Shown here one piece after another: positions 16,406 to 25,075 of a stretch of 64,000 bases of DNA. The notes beneath the pieces were generated by a model. It saw nothing but the letters and a program-made list of their open reading frames with translations. It searched no databases and was not told the DNA's origin. Source of the DNA: Longimicrobium sp. (GTDB lineage Bacteria; Gemmatimonadota; Gemmatimonadetes; Longimicrobiales; Longimicrobiaceae). Positions within the stretch are counted from its first letter, which is position 1; the number at the start of each line of letters is the position of its first letter. The translations under genes and the position numbers were made by a program. The stretch spans positions 1 through 64,000 of the forward strand of contig NZ_DASVSF010000110.1 in NCBI RefSeq assembly GCF_036388275.1. Direction: 5' to 3'.

Positions 16406-18043
16406 GTGGATGACGTGAAGAATGTTCGAGATCTGGGGAAGTGGCCGGTGACCCGGATTGCCGCGGCGATGGGCGCGCTCCTCGTGTCGCTGCTGGGGGG
16501 ACCCGCGCACGCGCAGGACCCCCGCACGCAGCAGAACTCCGCGACGCAGCCGCAGAGCCCCGCGACCGCGGCGGCTGCGCGGATGGACGAGCTGCTGCTG
16601 GATGCCCCCGTGAACCGTGCCCGGTATCAGCTGGGGCCCGGCGACGTGGTGACCGTGTCCATCACGGGCAACGTCAACCGGGTGTGGCAGATCTCGGTGA
16701 GCCCCGAGGGCGCGGTGGTGGTTCCCGAGCTGGGGGTGGTGCGCGTGCTCAACCTGAACCTCGACGAGGCGCAGGCGCGGGTGCGGGACCTGGTGCTGCG
16801 CTTCTACCAGGGCGTCGGGGTGAACCTGACGCTGTCGGGGGCACGGCGTTTTCGCGTCTTCGTGGCCGGGAGCGTGTCCTCGCCGGGCACCCGTGTAGCG
16901 AGCCCGGCCACACGGGTGAGCGACCTGGTACCGCAGGACACGCTGAGCGGCGTCGTGCGGCGGAACGTGGTGGTCCGGCGCGCCGACGGCGATTCCGTGG
17001 TGGCCGACATGGCGCGCTTTCGGCTGATGGGGGACCTGGACGCCAACCCCAACCTGCGCGAAGGCGACGTGGTGCTGGTGCCCACGCCGACGAGCGCGGT
17101 GCAGGTGCACGGCCGCGTGCACTTTCCGGGTACCTACGAGCTTCGCCAGGGTGAATCGCTGGCCGACCTGCTGCAGCTGGTGAATGCCGGAGGCGGTTTT
17201 CCTGCTGACGCGGCCGACACGGTGCGCGTATCGCGCTTCGTGGGGCCCGAGGAGCGCCGGTTCCACCTGTTCTCCCAGGCCCAGGCACTCGGTCCGGAGG
17301 GGGCGGCGTTCCGGCTGCAGCCGTCCGACGCCGTGTTCACGGTGGGCCGCGCCAATTTCCGTGTGCAGCACACGGCTCTGGTCGTGGGCCAGGTGCTGCG
17401 CCCCGGCGTGTACCCCATTCGCCCCGACACCACGACCGTGCGCGAGCTGGTGGCCATGGCCGGGGGGTTCACCTCCCAGGCCTCGCTGACCGACGCCACG
17501 CTCCGGCGGCAGGCCCGAGGTACCCAGGGACAGCAGCTTCGGGAGCTTCAGAACGTGCCTGCCGAGCTGCTGAGCGAGGAGGAGCGCCGCATCCTGCGGG
17601 CGCGCGGACAGGGCGACCCGGGCCTGGTGGTCATCGACTTCGAGCGGCTGTTCCAGGACTCGGGCGGGAGTGCGCTGGACCAGACCCTGGAGCCGAACGA
17701 CGTGCTGTCGGTGCCGGAGCGGCGAACCGGGGTCACGGTGCTGGGCGCCGTTCGGCAGCCCGGGATCATCCAGTACGCGCCGGGACGCGGCGTCGACTAC
17801 TACGTGCGCCTGGCCGGCGGCTACGGACGGCGCGCCGACCGCGGCGACGTGACGGTGCTGCGCGCCAGGCTGGGTGCCGAGGCCGACGCGCGCGACGTCG
17901 CGCGGATCGAAGCGGGCGACCAGATCGTGGTCCCGATCCGCCGGCGGATCGATCCCCTGCAGACGCTGCAGTCGGTGCAGGCGGTGGTCGGCGTGGTTTC
18001 GGGGTTCGCCCTGACGATCCTGGCACTCGATCGGTACTTCTGA
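16406..18043 (+). CDS. Wza-like polysaccharide export protein (SLBB domains)
   Basis: A 545-residue outer-membrane export protein. The signal peptide ends near A-H-A-Q-D (cleavage near residue 36). The polysaccharide-export domain begins at Y-Q-L-G-P-G-D-V-V (about 73). SLBB repeats follow near 232 (V-H-G-R-V-H-F-P-G-T-Y), 325 (V-G-Q-V-L-R-P-G-V-Y) and 446 (V-L-G-A-V-R-Q-P-G). The C-terminus ends in a hydrophobic segment (about 521-541). There is no lipobox cysteine, unlike classical Wza, as in many multi-SLBB relatives. The start is GTG. Its stop overlaps the Wzz start (TGATG), which fits export-complex pairing across the envelope. Confidence 0.88.
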   Translation: MDDVKNVRDLGKWPVTRIAAAMGALLVSLLGGPAHAQDPRTQQNSATQPQSPATAAAARMDELLLDAPVNRARYQLGPGDVVTVSITGNVNRVWQISVSPEGAVVVPELGVVRVLNLNLDEAQARVRDLVLRFYQGVGVNLTLSGARRFRVFVAGSVSSPGTRVASPATRVSDLVPQDTLSGVVRRNVVVRRADGDSVVADMARFRLMGDLDANPNLREGDVVLVPTPTSAVQVHGRVHFPGTYELRQGESLADLLQLVNAGGGFPADAADTVRVSRFVGPEERRFHLFSQAQALGPEGAAFRLQPSDAVFTVGRANFRVQHTALVVGQVLRPGVYPIRPDTTTVRELVAMAGGFTSQASLTDATLRRQARGTQGQQLRELQNVPAELLSEEERRILRARGQGDPGLVVIDFERLFQDSGGSALDQTLEPNDVLSVPERRTGVTVLGAVRQPGIIQYAPGRGVDYYVRLAGGYGRRADRGDVTVLRARLGAEADARDVARIEAGDQIVVPIRRRIDPLQTLQSVQAVVGVVSGFALTILALDRYF

Positions 18044-19296
18044 TGTCGCCCGACACGATACGAGACTCGGAGGGCGTGGCAGCCGTGCGAGAGTCCGGCA
18101 ATCGCGAGCCGGACGGGCCGCGGGTCCTGGATCTCGTGGCCGCCGTGCTCCGCCGGTGGAAGACGGTGCTCGTCGTGGCGGTGCTCACCATGCTCGCCGC
18201 GGCGGTGACCTCCATGCTGACGCCGTCGAAGTACGTGGCCAGCACCACCATGGTGCCGTTCACGGGCGCGCAGGCACGCGGGGGGCTGGGGCTGGCGCAG
18301 CTTCCGGCCGGCGTGGCCACCCTGGTGGGTGTCGGCGCGGGAAGCTCCAGCGAGCGCCTGATGGGAGTGATGCTCAAGAGCCGCACGCTGGCCGACTCGA
18401 TGGTGGGGCGGCTGGCTCCCCGTTACGTCTCCGAGGCGGAGCTGCGCAAGATCCTCAAGGACGGCACGCGGGTGCAGCGCAACCCTGACGGCTCGGTGGT
18501 GGTGCAGGTGAGGTCGCTCGACCCGCGGCTGGCCGCCCGCATCGCCAACACCTATCCCGTGCTGGTGAACGAGCTGATGGCGCGGGTGAGCAGCGAGGGC
18601 GCCCAGCGCAAGCAGGGCTTCCTGGAGGGCCAGCTGAGCACGGTCCGCGAACGGCTGCTGAGCTCCGAGCAGCGGCTGCTCGCCTTCCAGCGGAGCAGCG
18701 GAACCTCGAACGTCGACGAGCAGGCGCGCCGCACCCTGGACGCCGCGGCCGACCTCAACGCGCAGGTGCTGGACCAGGAGCGGGCGGTTGCGCAGCTGCG
18801 GCGGACGCTGGCTCCCGGCCACCCCGAGCTGCAGGCGGCCGAGGCCGAGCTGGGCACCCGCCGGGCGCAGCTGCGGCGGGTAACCGCGGGAAACACGGGC
18901 TCGCCCATGTTCGTGCCGTTGCGCGAAGGGGGCGAGCTGAAAGCCGCCACCTCGCGGCTGACGAGGGAGTTCGCGCAGGAAGAGGCGGTGTACGAGGCGC
19001 TGACGGCGGCGCTCGCCGAGGCGCAGCTCGACGCCAACAACAACCTTCCCGTGCTGAGCGTGCTGGACCCGGCGCAGGTTCCCGGGCCCACGGGCTCGCT
19101 GCCGCGGACGGTGGCGCTGGCGGGAGTGCTTGGCGCGCTGCTGGGCGCGGCGCTGGCCCTGGTGGCCGACGGGGTGGCGAGGGCGCGCGCCAATCCGCGC
19201 AACGCCGGCTTCTTCGCCGCCCTGGCCGAGGTGCGCCAGGATGCGGGCCGCCTGCTTCCCTGGACACGCGGCCGTGCCCGGTCGGCCCGGGGCTGA
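18043..19296 (+). CDS. Wzz-type chain-length determinant / polysaccharide co-polymerase
   Basis: A 417-residue inner-membrane protein with the Wzz topology: a short cytoplasmic N-terminus, a membrane segment near 41-61, a large periplasmic part with predicted coiled coil (about 170-300), and a second membrane segment near 352-374. The proline-rich L-D-P-A-Q-V-P-G-P-T-G segment just before the second helix is typical. No Walker motifs or tyrosine cluster follow, so it lacks the BY-kinase domain of Wzc. It is coupled to the Wza-like gene before it and followed four bases later by Wzm. It could serve either an exopolysaccharide or an O-antigen system. Confidence 0.85.
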   Translation: MSPDTIRDSEGVAAVRESGNREPDGPRVLDLVAAVLRRWKTVLVVAVLTMLAAAVTSMLTPSKYVASTTMVPFTGAQARGGLGLAQLPAGVATLVGVGAGSSSERLMGVMLKSRTLADSMVGRLAPRYVSEAELRKILKDGTRVQRNPDGSVVVQVRSLDPRLAARIANTYPVLVNELMARVSSEGAQRKQGFLEGQLSTVRERLLSSEQRLLAFQRSSGTSNVDEQARRTLDAAADLNAQVLDQERAVAQLRRTLAPGHPELQAAEAELGTRRAQLRRVTAGNTGSPMFVPLREGGELKAATSRLTREFAQEEAVYEALTAALAEAQLDANNNLPVLSVLDPAQVPGPTGSLPRTVALAGVLGALLGAALALVADGVARARANPRNAGFFAALAEVRQDAGRLLPWTRGRARSARG

Positions 19297-19300
19297 GCGG

Positions 19301-20191
19301 ATGTCGACCCACATCGAGCACCTTCCGGGCGGCCTGGGCCCGTCGGCGTCGTCGCCGGCCCTCGAGGACGCGCCCACGCTCGTCATCCAGCCGGCGCCGC
19401 GGGTGCCGGGGATCAACGCGCGGGAGCTCTGGGCGTACCGGGGGCTGTTCTGGTTCCTGGTGTGGCGCGACGTAAAGGTGCGCTACGCGCAGACGCTGCT
19501 GGGCGCCGGGTGGGCCATCCTGCAGCCCGTGCTCACCACGCTGGTGTTCGCGGTGATCTTCGGGCGTCTGGCCCGGATTCCCTCCGACGGGGTGCCCTAC
19601 CCGGTGTTCGCGCTGGCCGGGCTGGTGCCGTGGACGTACTTCTCCACCGCGCTCTCCGGGGCCGGCGGGAGCCTGGTGTCGAGTTCGCACCTGATCACGA
19701 AGGTGTACTTTCCGCGCTTGGTCATTCCTTTTGCACCTATCCTTGCGGGGCTGGTGGATCTCGGAGTGGCGTTCGTGGTGCTGCTGGGTGGAATGCTGGC
19801 GTACGGAGTGGTTCCTTCACCGGCCGCGCTGGTGGTGGTGCCGCTGCTGGTGCTGGCCATGGTGCTTACCGTGGCGGGGGCGGGGTGCTGGCTGGCGGCG
19901 CTGAACATCCAGTACCGCGACGTCAAGCACGTGCTCCCCTTTCTGCTGCAGGTGTGGATGTACGCCTCGCCGATCGTGTACCCGGCGTCGCTGGTGCCCG
20001 AGCGCTGGCGCACGCTGTACGCCCTGAACCCCATGGTGGGGATCATCGAGGGCTTCCGCGCGGTGCTGCTGCGCACGGGTTCGATCGACTGGGGAACGGT
20101 GGGCGTGTCGGTGCTCGCCGGCGTGGCGCTGTTCGTGTCGGGAGTGCTGTACTTCCGGCGGACGGAGCGCGTCTTCGCCGACGTGGCCTGA
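19301..20191 (+). CDS. wzm: ABC polysaccharide exporter, membrane subunit
   Basis: A 296-residue ABC-2 type permease with an N-terminal cytoplasmic stretch of about 45 residues and about six membrane helices. The block F-W-F-L-V-W-R-D-V-K-V-R-Y-A-Q-T-L-L-G-A-G-W-A-I near 50-72 and L-N-I-Q-Y-R-D-V-K-H-V-L-P-F near 205 are signatures of the Wzm/TagG/KpsM group that moves undecaprenyl-linked glycans to the periplasmic face. The ATPase Wzt follows after 16 bases. An in-frame extension further upstream runs into the Wzz gene and is not used. This ATG is preceded by GAGCGG. Confidence 0.93.
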   Translation: MSTHIEHLPGGLGPSASSPALEDAPTLVIQPAPRVPGINARELWAYRGLFWFLVWRDVKVRYAQTLLGAGWAILQPVLTTLVFAVIFGRLARIPSDGVPYPVFALAGLVPWTYFSTALSGAGGSLVSSSHLITKVYFPRLVIPFAPILAGLVDLGVAFVVLLGGMLAYGVVPSPAALVVVPLLVLAMVLTVAGAGCWLAALNIQYRDVKHVLPFLLQVWMYASPIVYPASLVPERWRTLYALNPMVGIIEGFRAVLLRTGSIDWGTVGVSVLAGVALFVSGVLYFRRTERVFADVA

Positions 20192-20207
20192 GCGGAGAAC
20201 GCAGCCG

Positions 20208-21512
20208 ATGCCGAAGTTCGCCGTCCGGGCCACCGGGCTGAGCAAGCGCTACCGCGTCCTGGCCCCCGGGGCGCGGGTGCAGGACCTTCGCGAGGCGCTG
20301 GCGCGCGCCGCGACGGCGCCGATGCGCGCGCTCCGCGCACGCGGGAGCGCGCCGGCCGCGCACGAGGAGATGTGGGCGCTGCGCGAGGTTTCGTTCGAGG
20401 TGGGCCGGGGCGAGGTGCTGGGGATCATCGGCCGCAACGGCGCGGGAAAGAGCACCCTGCTCAAGGTCCTTTCGCGCATCACCGACCCCACGGCGGGGCG
20501 GGCCGAGGTGCACGGGCGGGTGGGGTCGCTGCTCGAGGTGGGCACCGGCTTCCACCCGGAGCTCACGGGGCGCGACAACGTGTTCCTGAACGGCTCGATC
20601 CTGGGGATGGACCGCGAGCACATCCGCCGCAGCTTCGACGAGATCGTGGAGTTCGCGGGGGTGTCGGCCTTCATCGACACCCCGGTGAAGCGCTACTCCA
20701 GCGGCATGTACCTGCGGCTGGCCTTTGCCGTGGCGGCGCACCTGGAGCCCGAGGTGCTCATCATGGACGAGGTGCTGGCGGTGGGCGACGCCAGCTTCCA
20801 GAAGAAGTGCCTGGGCAAGATGGAGGACGTGGCGCGCGAGGGGCGCACGGTGCTCTTCGTGAGCCACGACATGGCCGCCATCTCGCGCCTGTGCTCGCGC
20901 ACGCTGCTGCTGGACGGCGGCAGGGTCCTGGCCGACGGCTCCACCGCGGGGGTGATCGCCGCCTACCTGCGCTCGGGGCTGGGCACCACGGCCGAGCGTG
21001 CCTGGGAAGCGGGCGAGGAGCCCGGCAACGACGTCGCCCGGCTGCTTGCCGTGCGGGTGAAGGACGAGTCCGGGCGCCGCGCCGACGCCGTCGACATCCG
21101 GCGCCCCGTGGCGGTGGAGGTGGAATTCGAAGTAAGGGCCCCCGGGCACGTGCTGGTGCCCAATCTGCATTTTCACAGCGAACAGGGCGGCATCGCCTTC
21201 GTTTCGGTGGAGGGCGACCCCGAGTGGAGGGGCAGGCCCCGCCCGGTGGGACGATACGTGAGCACCGCCTGGATTCCCGGAAACCTGCTGGCAGAGGGTA
21301 CCCTGGTGGTGGACGTCGCCATCAGCACGCTGGACCCGGTAAGCGTCCACGCGCACGAGCGCGACGCGGTGGCCTTCCAGGTGGTCGACTCGCTGGACGG
21401 CGACTCGGCCCGCGGCGACTACGCGGGGCCGCTGCCGGGGGTGGTGCGCCCGCTGCTGCGCTGGACGAACGTATACGAGCCTTCGTCGCGACTTCAGGAG
21501 GTAGGCAGGTGA
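20208..21512 (+). CDS. wzt: ABC polysaccharide exporter, ATPase with C-terminal glycan-binding domain
   Basis: A 434-residue protein. The ATPase domain (about 1-250) has Walker A G-R-N-G-A-G-K-S-T (75-83), the signature Y-S-S-G-M (163-167) typical of Wzt, Walker B V-L-I-M-D-E (183-188) and the switch H in V-S-H-D. The remaining 180 residues (about 255-434) are a beta-rich domain like Wzt-C of E. coli O8/O9a, which recognises the finished, capped end of the O-polysaccharide. This extra domain suggests a polymer with a terminal modification. The stop overlaps the GTG of the cytidylyltransferase, which links exporter and CDP-sugar cassette. Confidence 0.93.
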   Translation: MPKFAVRATGLSKRYRVLAPGARVQDLREALARAATAPMRALRARGSAPAAHEEMWALREVSFEVGRGEVLGIIGRNGAGKSTLLKVLSRITDPTAGRAEVHGRVGSLLEVGTGFHPELTGRDNVFLNGSILGMDREHIRRSFDEIVEFAGVSAFIDTPVKRYSSGMYLRLAFAVAAHLEPEVLIMDEVLAVGDASFQKKCLGKMEDVAREGRTVLFVSHDMAAISRLCSRTLLLDGGRVLADGSTAGVIAAYLRSGLGTTAERAWEAGEEPGNDVARLLAVRVKDESGRRADAVDIRRPVAVEVEFEVRAPGHVLVPNLHFHSEQGGIAFVSVEGDPEWRGRPRPVGRYVSTAWIPGNLLAEGTLVVDVAISTLDPVSVHAHERDAVAFQVVDSLDGDSARGDYAGPLPGVVRPLLRWTNVYEPSSRLQEVGR

Positions 21513-22297
21513 AGGTGGTTCTGCTGGCGGGAGGGCTGGGGACGCGCCTTGCCGAGGAAACCGAGGTGAAGCCCAAGCCGATGGTGGAAATCGGCGGCTG
21601 GCCCATCCTGTGGCACATCATGAAGCACTTCGGCGGCCACGGCTGCAACGAGTTCTACGTGGCCCTGGGCTACAAGGGCGAGGTGGTGAAGCGCTTCTTC
21701 CGCGACTACTACAGCCTGAGCGGAAGCATGACGGTGGCGCTTTCGAGCGGGCAGGTGGAACTGCGCGACGACATGCACGATGGTCCCGGGCGCGAGGACT
21801 GGATGGTGCACCTGTGCGACACCGGCGAGGCCACCAACACGGGCGGGCGCATCAAGCGCCTGGAGCCCTGGCTTCGCCCTGGCGGCACCTTCATCGTCAC
21901 CTACGGCGACGGGGTGGCCGACGTGGACCTGGACGCGCTGCTGCGCTTTCACCGCTCTCACGGGAGGCTGGCGACGGTGACCGCCGTTCGTCCCCCGGCG
22001 CGCTTCGGCGGACTGGTGTTCGATGGCGACCTGGTGGTGGACTTCACCGAAAAGCCGCAGGTGGGCGAGGGGTGGATCAACGGCGGGTTCCTGGTCTTCG
22101 AGCCGGGGGTGTTCGATTACCTGGAGGGCGACGAGAACAGCCTGGAGTACCACGCGCTGGAGCCGCTGGCGCGCGACGGGCAGCTGGCGGCGTACCGGCA
22201 CGAGGGGTTCTGGCAGTGCATGGACACGCTGCGCGACAAGCGCCTGCTGGAAACCCTGTGGGAGGGCGGAAACGCCCCGTGGAAGACATGGGCGTGA
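21509..22297 (+). CDS. rfbF: Glucose-1-phosphate cytidylyltransferase
   Basis: A 262-residue nucleotidyltransferase that makes CDP-glucose from CTP and glucose-1-phosphate. The N-terminal L-A-G-G-L-G-T-R-L (6-14) and K-P-K-P-M-V-E-I-G (22-30) are the nucleotide-binding blocks. G-D-G-V-A-D-V-D carries the metal Asp, and F-W-Q-C-M-D-T and E-K-P-Q are as in RfbF. It starts at GTG with AGGAGG correctly spaced, overlapping the Wzt stop by four bases. It overlaps the CDP-glucose dehydratase by ten bases. It commits carbon to the CDP-sugar branch. Confidence 0.94.
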   Translation: MKVVLLAGGLGTRLAEETEVKPKPMVEIGGWPILWHIMKHFGGHGCNEFYVALGYKGEVVKRFFRDYYSLSGSMTVALSSGQVELRDDMHDGPGREDWMVHLCDTGEATNTGGRIKRLEPWLRPGGTFIVTYGDGVADVDLDALLRFHRSHGRLATVTAVRPPARFGGLVFDGDLVVDFTEKPQVGEGWINGGFLVFEPGVFDYLEGDENSLEYHALEPLARDGQLAAYRHEGFWQCMDTLRDKRLLETLWEGGNAPWKTWA

Positions 22298-23277
22298 GCG
22301 CGTTCTGGACCGACCGGCCCACGCTGGTGACCGGCGCCACCGGCCTGGTGGGGTACTGGCTGACGCGCGCCCTGGCCGACGCGGGGGCCGACGTGGTGTG
22401 CCTGGTGCGCGACTGGGTGCCGCAGAGCGAATTGGTGCGCACGGGGCTGGACCAGCGGGTGAAGACGGTGCGCGGCGACGTGCGCGACCAGGCCCTGCTG
22501 GAGCGGGTGATCGGCGAGTACGAGATCGACACGGTGATGCACCTGGCGGCCCAGACCATCGTGGGCATCGCCAACCGCAACCCCGTGTCCACCTTCGAAA
22601 GCAACATCCAGGGCACCTGGGCGCTTCTCGAGGCGTGCCGCCGCAGCCCGTCGGTGAAGCAGGTGGTGTTCGCCTCGAGCGACAAGGCCTACGGCGACTG
22701 CGAGACGCTTCCGTACGACGAGACCACCCCGCTGGTGGGGCGGCACCCGTACGACGTGTCCAAGTCGTGCGCCGACCTCATCGCGCAGTCGTACGCGACG
22801 ACGTACGGGCTGCCGGTGACCATCACCCGGTGCGGCAACTTCTACGGCGGCGGCGACCTGAACTGGAACCGCATCGTGCCGGGCACCGTCCGCTCGGTGG
22901 CGCGCGGCCAGCGCCCGGTGATCCGCTCCGACGGCACCTACATCCGCGACTACTTCTACGTCGAGGACGGCGCCGCCGCGTACATGCTGCTGGCCGAGAA
23001 GATGGCGGCCGACCCGTCGCTGGCGGGGCACGCCTTCAACTTCAGCAACGAAATCCAGGTGCCGGTGCGCGAGCTGGTGGACCGCGTTCTCCGCGCGATG
23101 GGCTCCGAGCTGGAGCCCGAGGTGCGGAACGAGGCGCAGCACGAGATCAAGCACCAGTACCTGTCGGCGGCCAAGGCGCGCGAGGTGCTGGGATGGTCGC
23201 CGCTCTTCACCCTGGACCAGGGGCTGGAGCGGACCATCGCCTGGTACTCCGACTTCCTGCGCCGGGAGGGCGCGTGA
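22288..23277 (+). CDS. rfbG: CDP-glucose 4,6-dehydratase
   Basis: A 329-residue SDR that converts CDP-glucose to CDP-4-keto-6-deoxyglucose. It shows G-A-T-G-L-V-G (16-22), H-L-A-A-Q-T-I-V-G, A-S-S-D-K-A-Y-G (129-136) with the Ser-Asp-Lys typical of 4,6-dehydratases, and Y155-xxx-K159. R-C-G-N-F-Y-G-G-G-D-L-N-W-N-R-I-V-P-G-T matches CDP-glucose dehydratases rather than RmlB. The upstream cytidylyltransferase confirms the nucleotide. No CDP-6-deoxy-hexulose 3-dehydrase (RfbH) is found in the window, so the sugar probably keeps its 3-OH, unlike abequose or tyvelose. Confidence 0.93.
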   Translation: MGVSAFWTDRPTLVTGATGLVGYWLTRALADAGADVVCLVRDWVPQSELVRTGLDQRVKTVRGDVRDQALLERVIGEYEIDTVMHLAAQTIVGIANRNPVSTFESNIQGTWALLEACRRSPSVKQVVFASSDKAYGDCETLPYDETTPLVGRHPYDVSKSCADLIAQSYATTYGLPVTITRCGNFYGGGDLNWNRIVPGTVRSVARGQRPVIRSDGTYIRDYFYVEDGAAAYMLLAEKMAADPSLAGHAFNFSNEIQVPVRELVDRVLRAMGSELEPEVRNEAQHEIKHQYLSAAKAREVLGWSPLFTLDQGLERTIAWYSDFLRREGA

Positions 23278-24545
23278 GCGCCGCCGAGGTCCTGCCGGCC
23301 GCCCCCGCGGGGGCCGGGCGCATCACCGGCTGCCGCGCCTGCGGCCACGCGGAGCTGGTGCCCGTGCTTTCGCTGGGCAGCACGCCGCTGGCCAACGCCC
23401 TCCTTTCCGAGGACGAGCTGCGGGCGCCGGAGCCCGTGTACCCGCTGGAACTGGTGTTCTGCGGGTCGTGCTCGCTGGTGCAGATCACCGAGACCGTGCC
23501 CCCCGAGCAGCTGTTCGGCGAGTACCTGTACTTCTCGTCCTTTTCCGACGCCATGGTCCGGCACGCGGGCGAGATCGTGGAGCGGCTGGTGCGCGAGCGC
23601 GGGCTGGGGCCGGAGAGCCTGGCGCTGGAGGTGGCCAGCAACGACGGCTACCTGCTTCAGCACTACCTCCGCGCCGCCGTGCCGGTGCTGGGGGTGGAGC
23701 CCGCCTCCAACATCGCCCGCGTGGCCGAGGAGCGGGGCGTGCGCACGGTGTGCGACTTCTTCGGCGCGGAGTCGGCCGCGCGGCTGGCGGCGGAGGGGGT
23801 GCGCGCCGACGTCATCCACGCCAACAACGTGCTGGCCCACGTGGCCGACCTGAACGGCGTGGTGAGCGGGTTCCGCACCCTGCTCAGGGACACCGGCACC
23901 ACCTGCATCGAGTTCCCCTACGTCAAGGACATGATCGACGGGGCGGAGTTCGACACCATCTACCACGAGCACCTCTGCTACTTTTCGCTCACCGCGCTGG
24001 ACCGGCTGTTCCGCCGCCACGGCCTGGTGATCTGGAACGTGGAGCGGCTGCCCATCCACGGCGGCTCGCTGCGCGTGTTCGCCACGCCCGCCGGGCGGGC
24101 CCCGGAGCCGGGCGAGGCGGTGCGGGCGCTGCTGGCCGAGGAGCAGGGGTGGGGCGTGGACGAGCCCGGGTTCTACCTGGGCTTCGCGGGGCGGGTGGAG
24201 CGGCTGAAGGAGGAGCTGGGCTCGCTGGTGGCCGGGCTGAAGGCCGAGGGCCGCAGCCTCGCGGCGTACGGCGCGTCGGCCAAGGGAAGCACCCTGCTCA
24301 ACTACTTCGGCATCGGGGGCGAAACCCTGGACTTCGTGGTCGACCGCAGCACGGTGAAGCAGGGGCGCTACACGCCGGGAACGCACCTGCGCATCGACCC
24401 GCCGCAGGCGCTGCTGGAGCGCCGCCCCGACTTCGTGCTGCTGCTGACCTGGAACTTCGCCGACGAGATCCTGGAGCAGCAGGCCGAGTACCGGCGGGGC
24501 GGGGGAAAGTTCATCGTGCCCATTCCGTCGCCGCGGGTGGTGTGA
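23274..24545 (+). CDS. Sugar C-methyltransferase (TylC3/NovU family)
   Basis: A 423-residue SAM-dependent enzyme. The N-terminal zinc domain has C20/C23 and C63/C66. The SAM fold follows (L-E-V-A-S-N-D-G-Y-L-L). Y-H-E-H-L-C-Y-F (230-237) carries the Y-H-E-H cluster seen at the active site of the sugar C-3 methyltransferase TcaB9, and the C-terminal Rossmann-like domain contains Y-G-A-S-A-K-G-S-T-L-L-N. Such enzymes add a methyl group to C3 of NDP-4-keto-6-deoxy sugars. Here the CDP-4-keto-6-deoxyglucose from the two preceding genes is the obvious acceptor. It overlaps both neighbours by four bases. The outcome would be a 3-C-methyl branched sugar. Confidence 0.9.
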   Translation: MSAAEVLPAAPAGAGRITGCRACGHAELVPVLSLGSTPLANALLSEDELRAPEPVYPLELVFCGSCSLVQITETVPPEQLFGEYLYFSSFSDAMVRHAGEIVERLVRERGLGPESLALEVASNDGYLLQHYLRAAVPVLGVEPASNIARVAEERGVRTVCDFFGAESAARLAAEGVRADVIHANNVLAHVADLNGVVSGFRTLLRDTGTTCIEFPYVKDMIDGAEFDTIYHEHLCYFSLTALDRLFRRHGLVIWNVERLPIHGGSLRVFATPAGRAPEPGEAVRALLAEEQGWGVDEPGFYLGFAGRVERLKEELGSLVAGLKAEGRSLAAYGASAKGSTLLNYFGIGGETLDFVVDRSTVKQGRYTPGTHLRIDPPQALLERRPDFVLLLTWNFADEILEQQAEYRRGGGKFIVPIPSPRVV

Positions 24546-25075
24546 CCTTTCACGAGACCCCCATTCCCGGCGCCTGGCTGATCGAACCGCGGCGGATCGA
24601 GGACGAGCGCGGCTTCTTCGCGCGGGTGTTCGACGAGGACGAGTTCGCGCGGCGGGGGATGCGCACGGCGTTTCCGCAGTGCAGCGTGAGCTTCAACGCG
24701 CGCGCCGGGACGCTGCGGGGGCTTCACTACCAGGCGGCGCCGCACGCCGAGGCCAAGGTGGTGCGCTGCACCGCCGGGGCCGTGTGGGACGTGCTGGTGG
24801 ACCTGCGCCCCGAGTCGCCCGCCTTCCGGCGCTGGTACGCCGCCGAGCTGAGCGCCGGGAACCGCCGCCTGCTGTATGTTCCCGAGGGGGTGGCGCACGG
24901 CTTCCAGACGCTGGTGGACGAATCCGAGGTGTTCTACCAGATCTCGGAGCGCTACCACCCGGAGCTGGCCCGCGGCCAGCGCTGGGACGACCCGGCCTTC
25001 GGCATCGAGTGGCCGGCGGCGGCCGTGCGCACCCTCTCGGAGCGGGACCGCGGCTACGCGGACTTCGCCGGGTGA
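24542..25075 (+). CDS. RmlC-like NDP-4-keto-6-deoxyhexose epimerase
   Basis: A 177-residue cupin of the dTDP-4-dehydrorhamnose 3,5-epimerase family. R-G-L-H-Y-Q gives His62, A-K-V-V-R gives Lys72 and F-Y-Q-I gives Tyr132, matching the catalytic His, Lys and Tyr of RmlC; H119 in V-A-H-G-F is also kept. Located between a C-methyltransferase and a reductase in a CDP-sugar run, it most likely epimerises C5 (and perhaps C3) of the CDP-4-keto sugar, turning a D- into an L-configured product. There is no rmlA, rmlB or rmlD in the window, so ordinary dTDP-rhamnose synthesis is not its local context. It starts at GTG overlapping the previous stop. Confidence 0.88.
   Translation: MTFHETPIPGAWLIEPRRIEDERGFFARVFDEDEFARRGMRTAFPQCSVSFNARAGTLRGLHYQAAPHAEAKVVRCTAGAVWDVLVDLRPESPAFRRWYAAELSAGNRRLLYVPEGVAHGFQTLVDESEVFYQISERYHPELARGQRWDDPAFGIEWPAAAVRTLSERDRGYADFAG

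Noticed and set aside
13664..17371. A 1235-codon open frame on the minus strand opposite ugd, uxs and the Wza-like gene
   Set aside because: It is a GC-rich shadow: the product is His/Arg/Gly-rich without domains, and the opposite strand has three well-recognised enzymes.
24542..25075. rmlC of ordinary dTDP-L-rhamnose synthesis
   Set aside because: The residues fit RmlC, but rmlA, rmlB and rmlD are not in the window and the gene overlaps CDP-sugar genes on both sides, so dTDP-rhamnose synthesis was not called.
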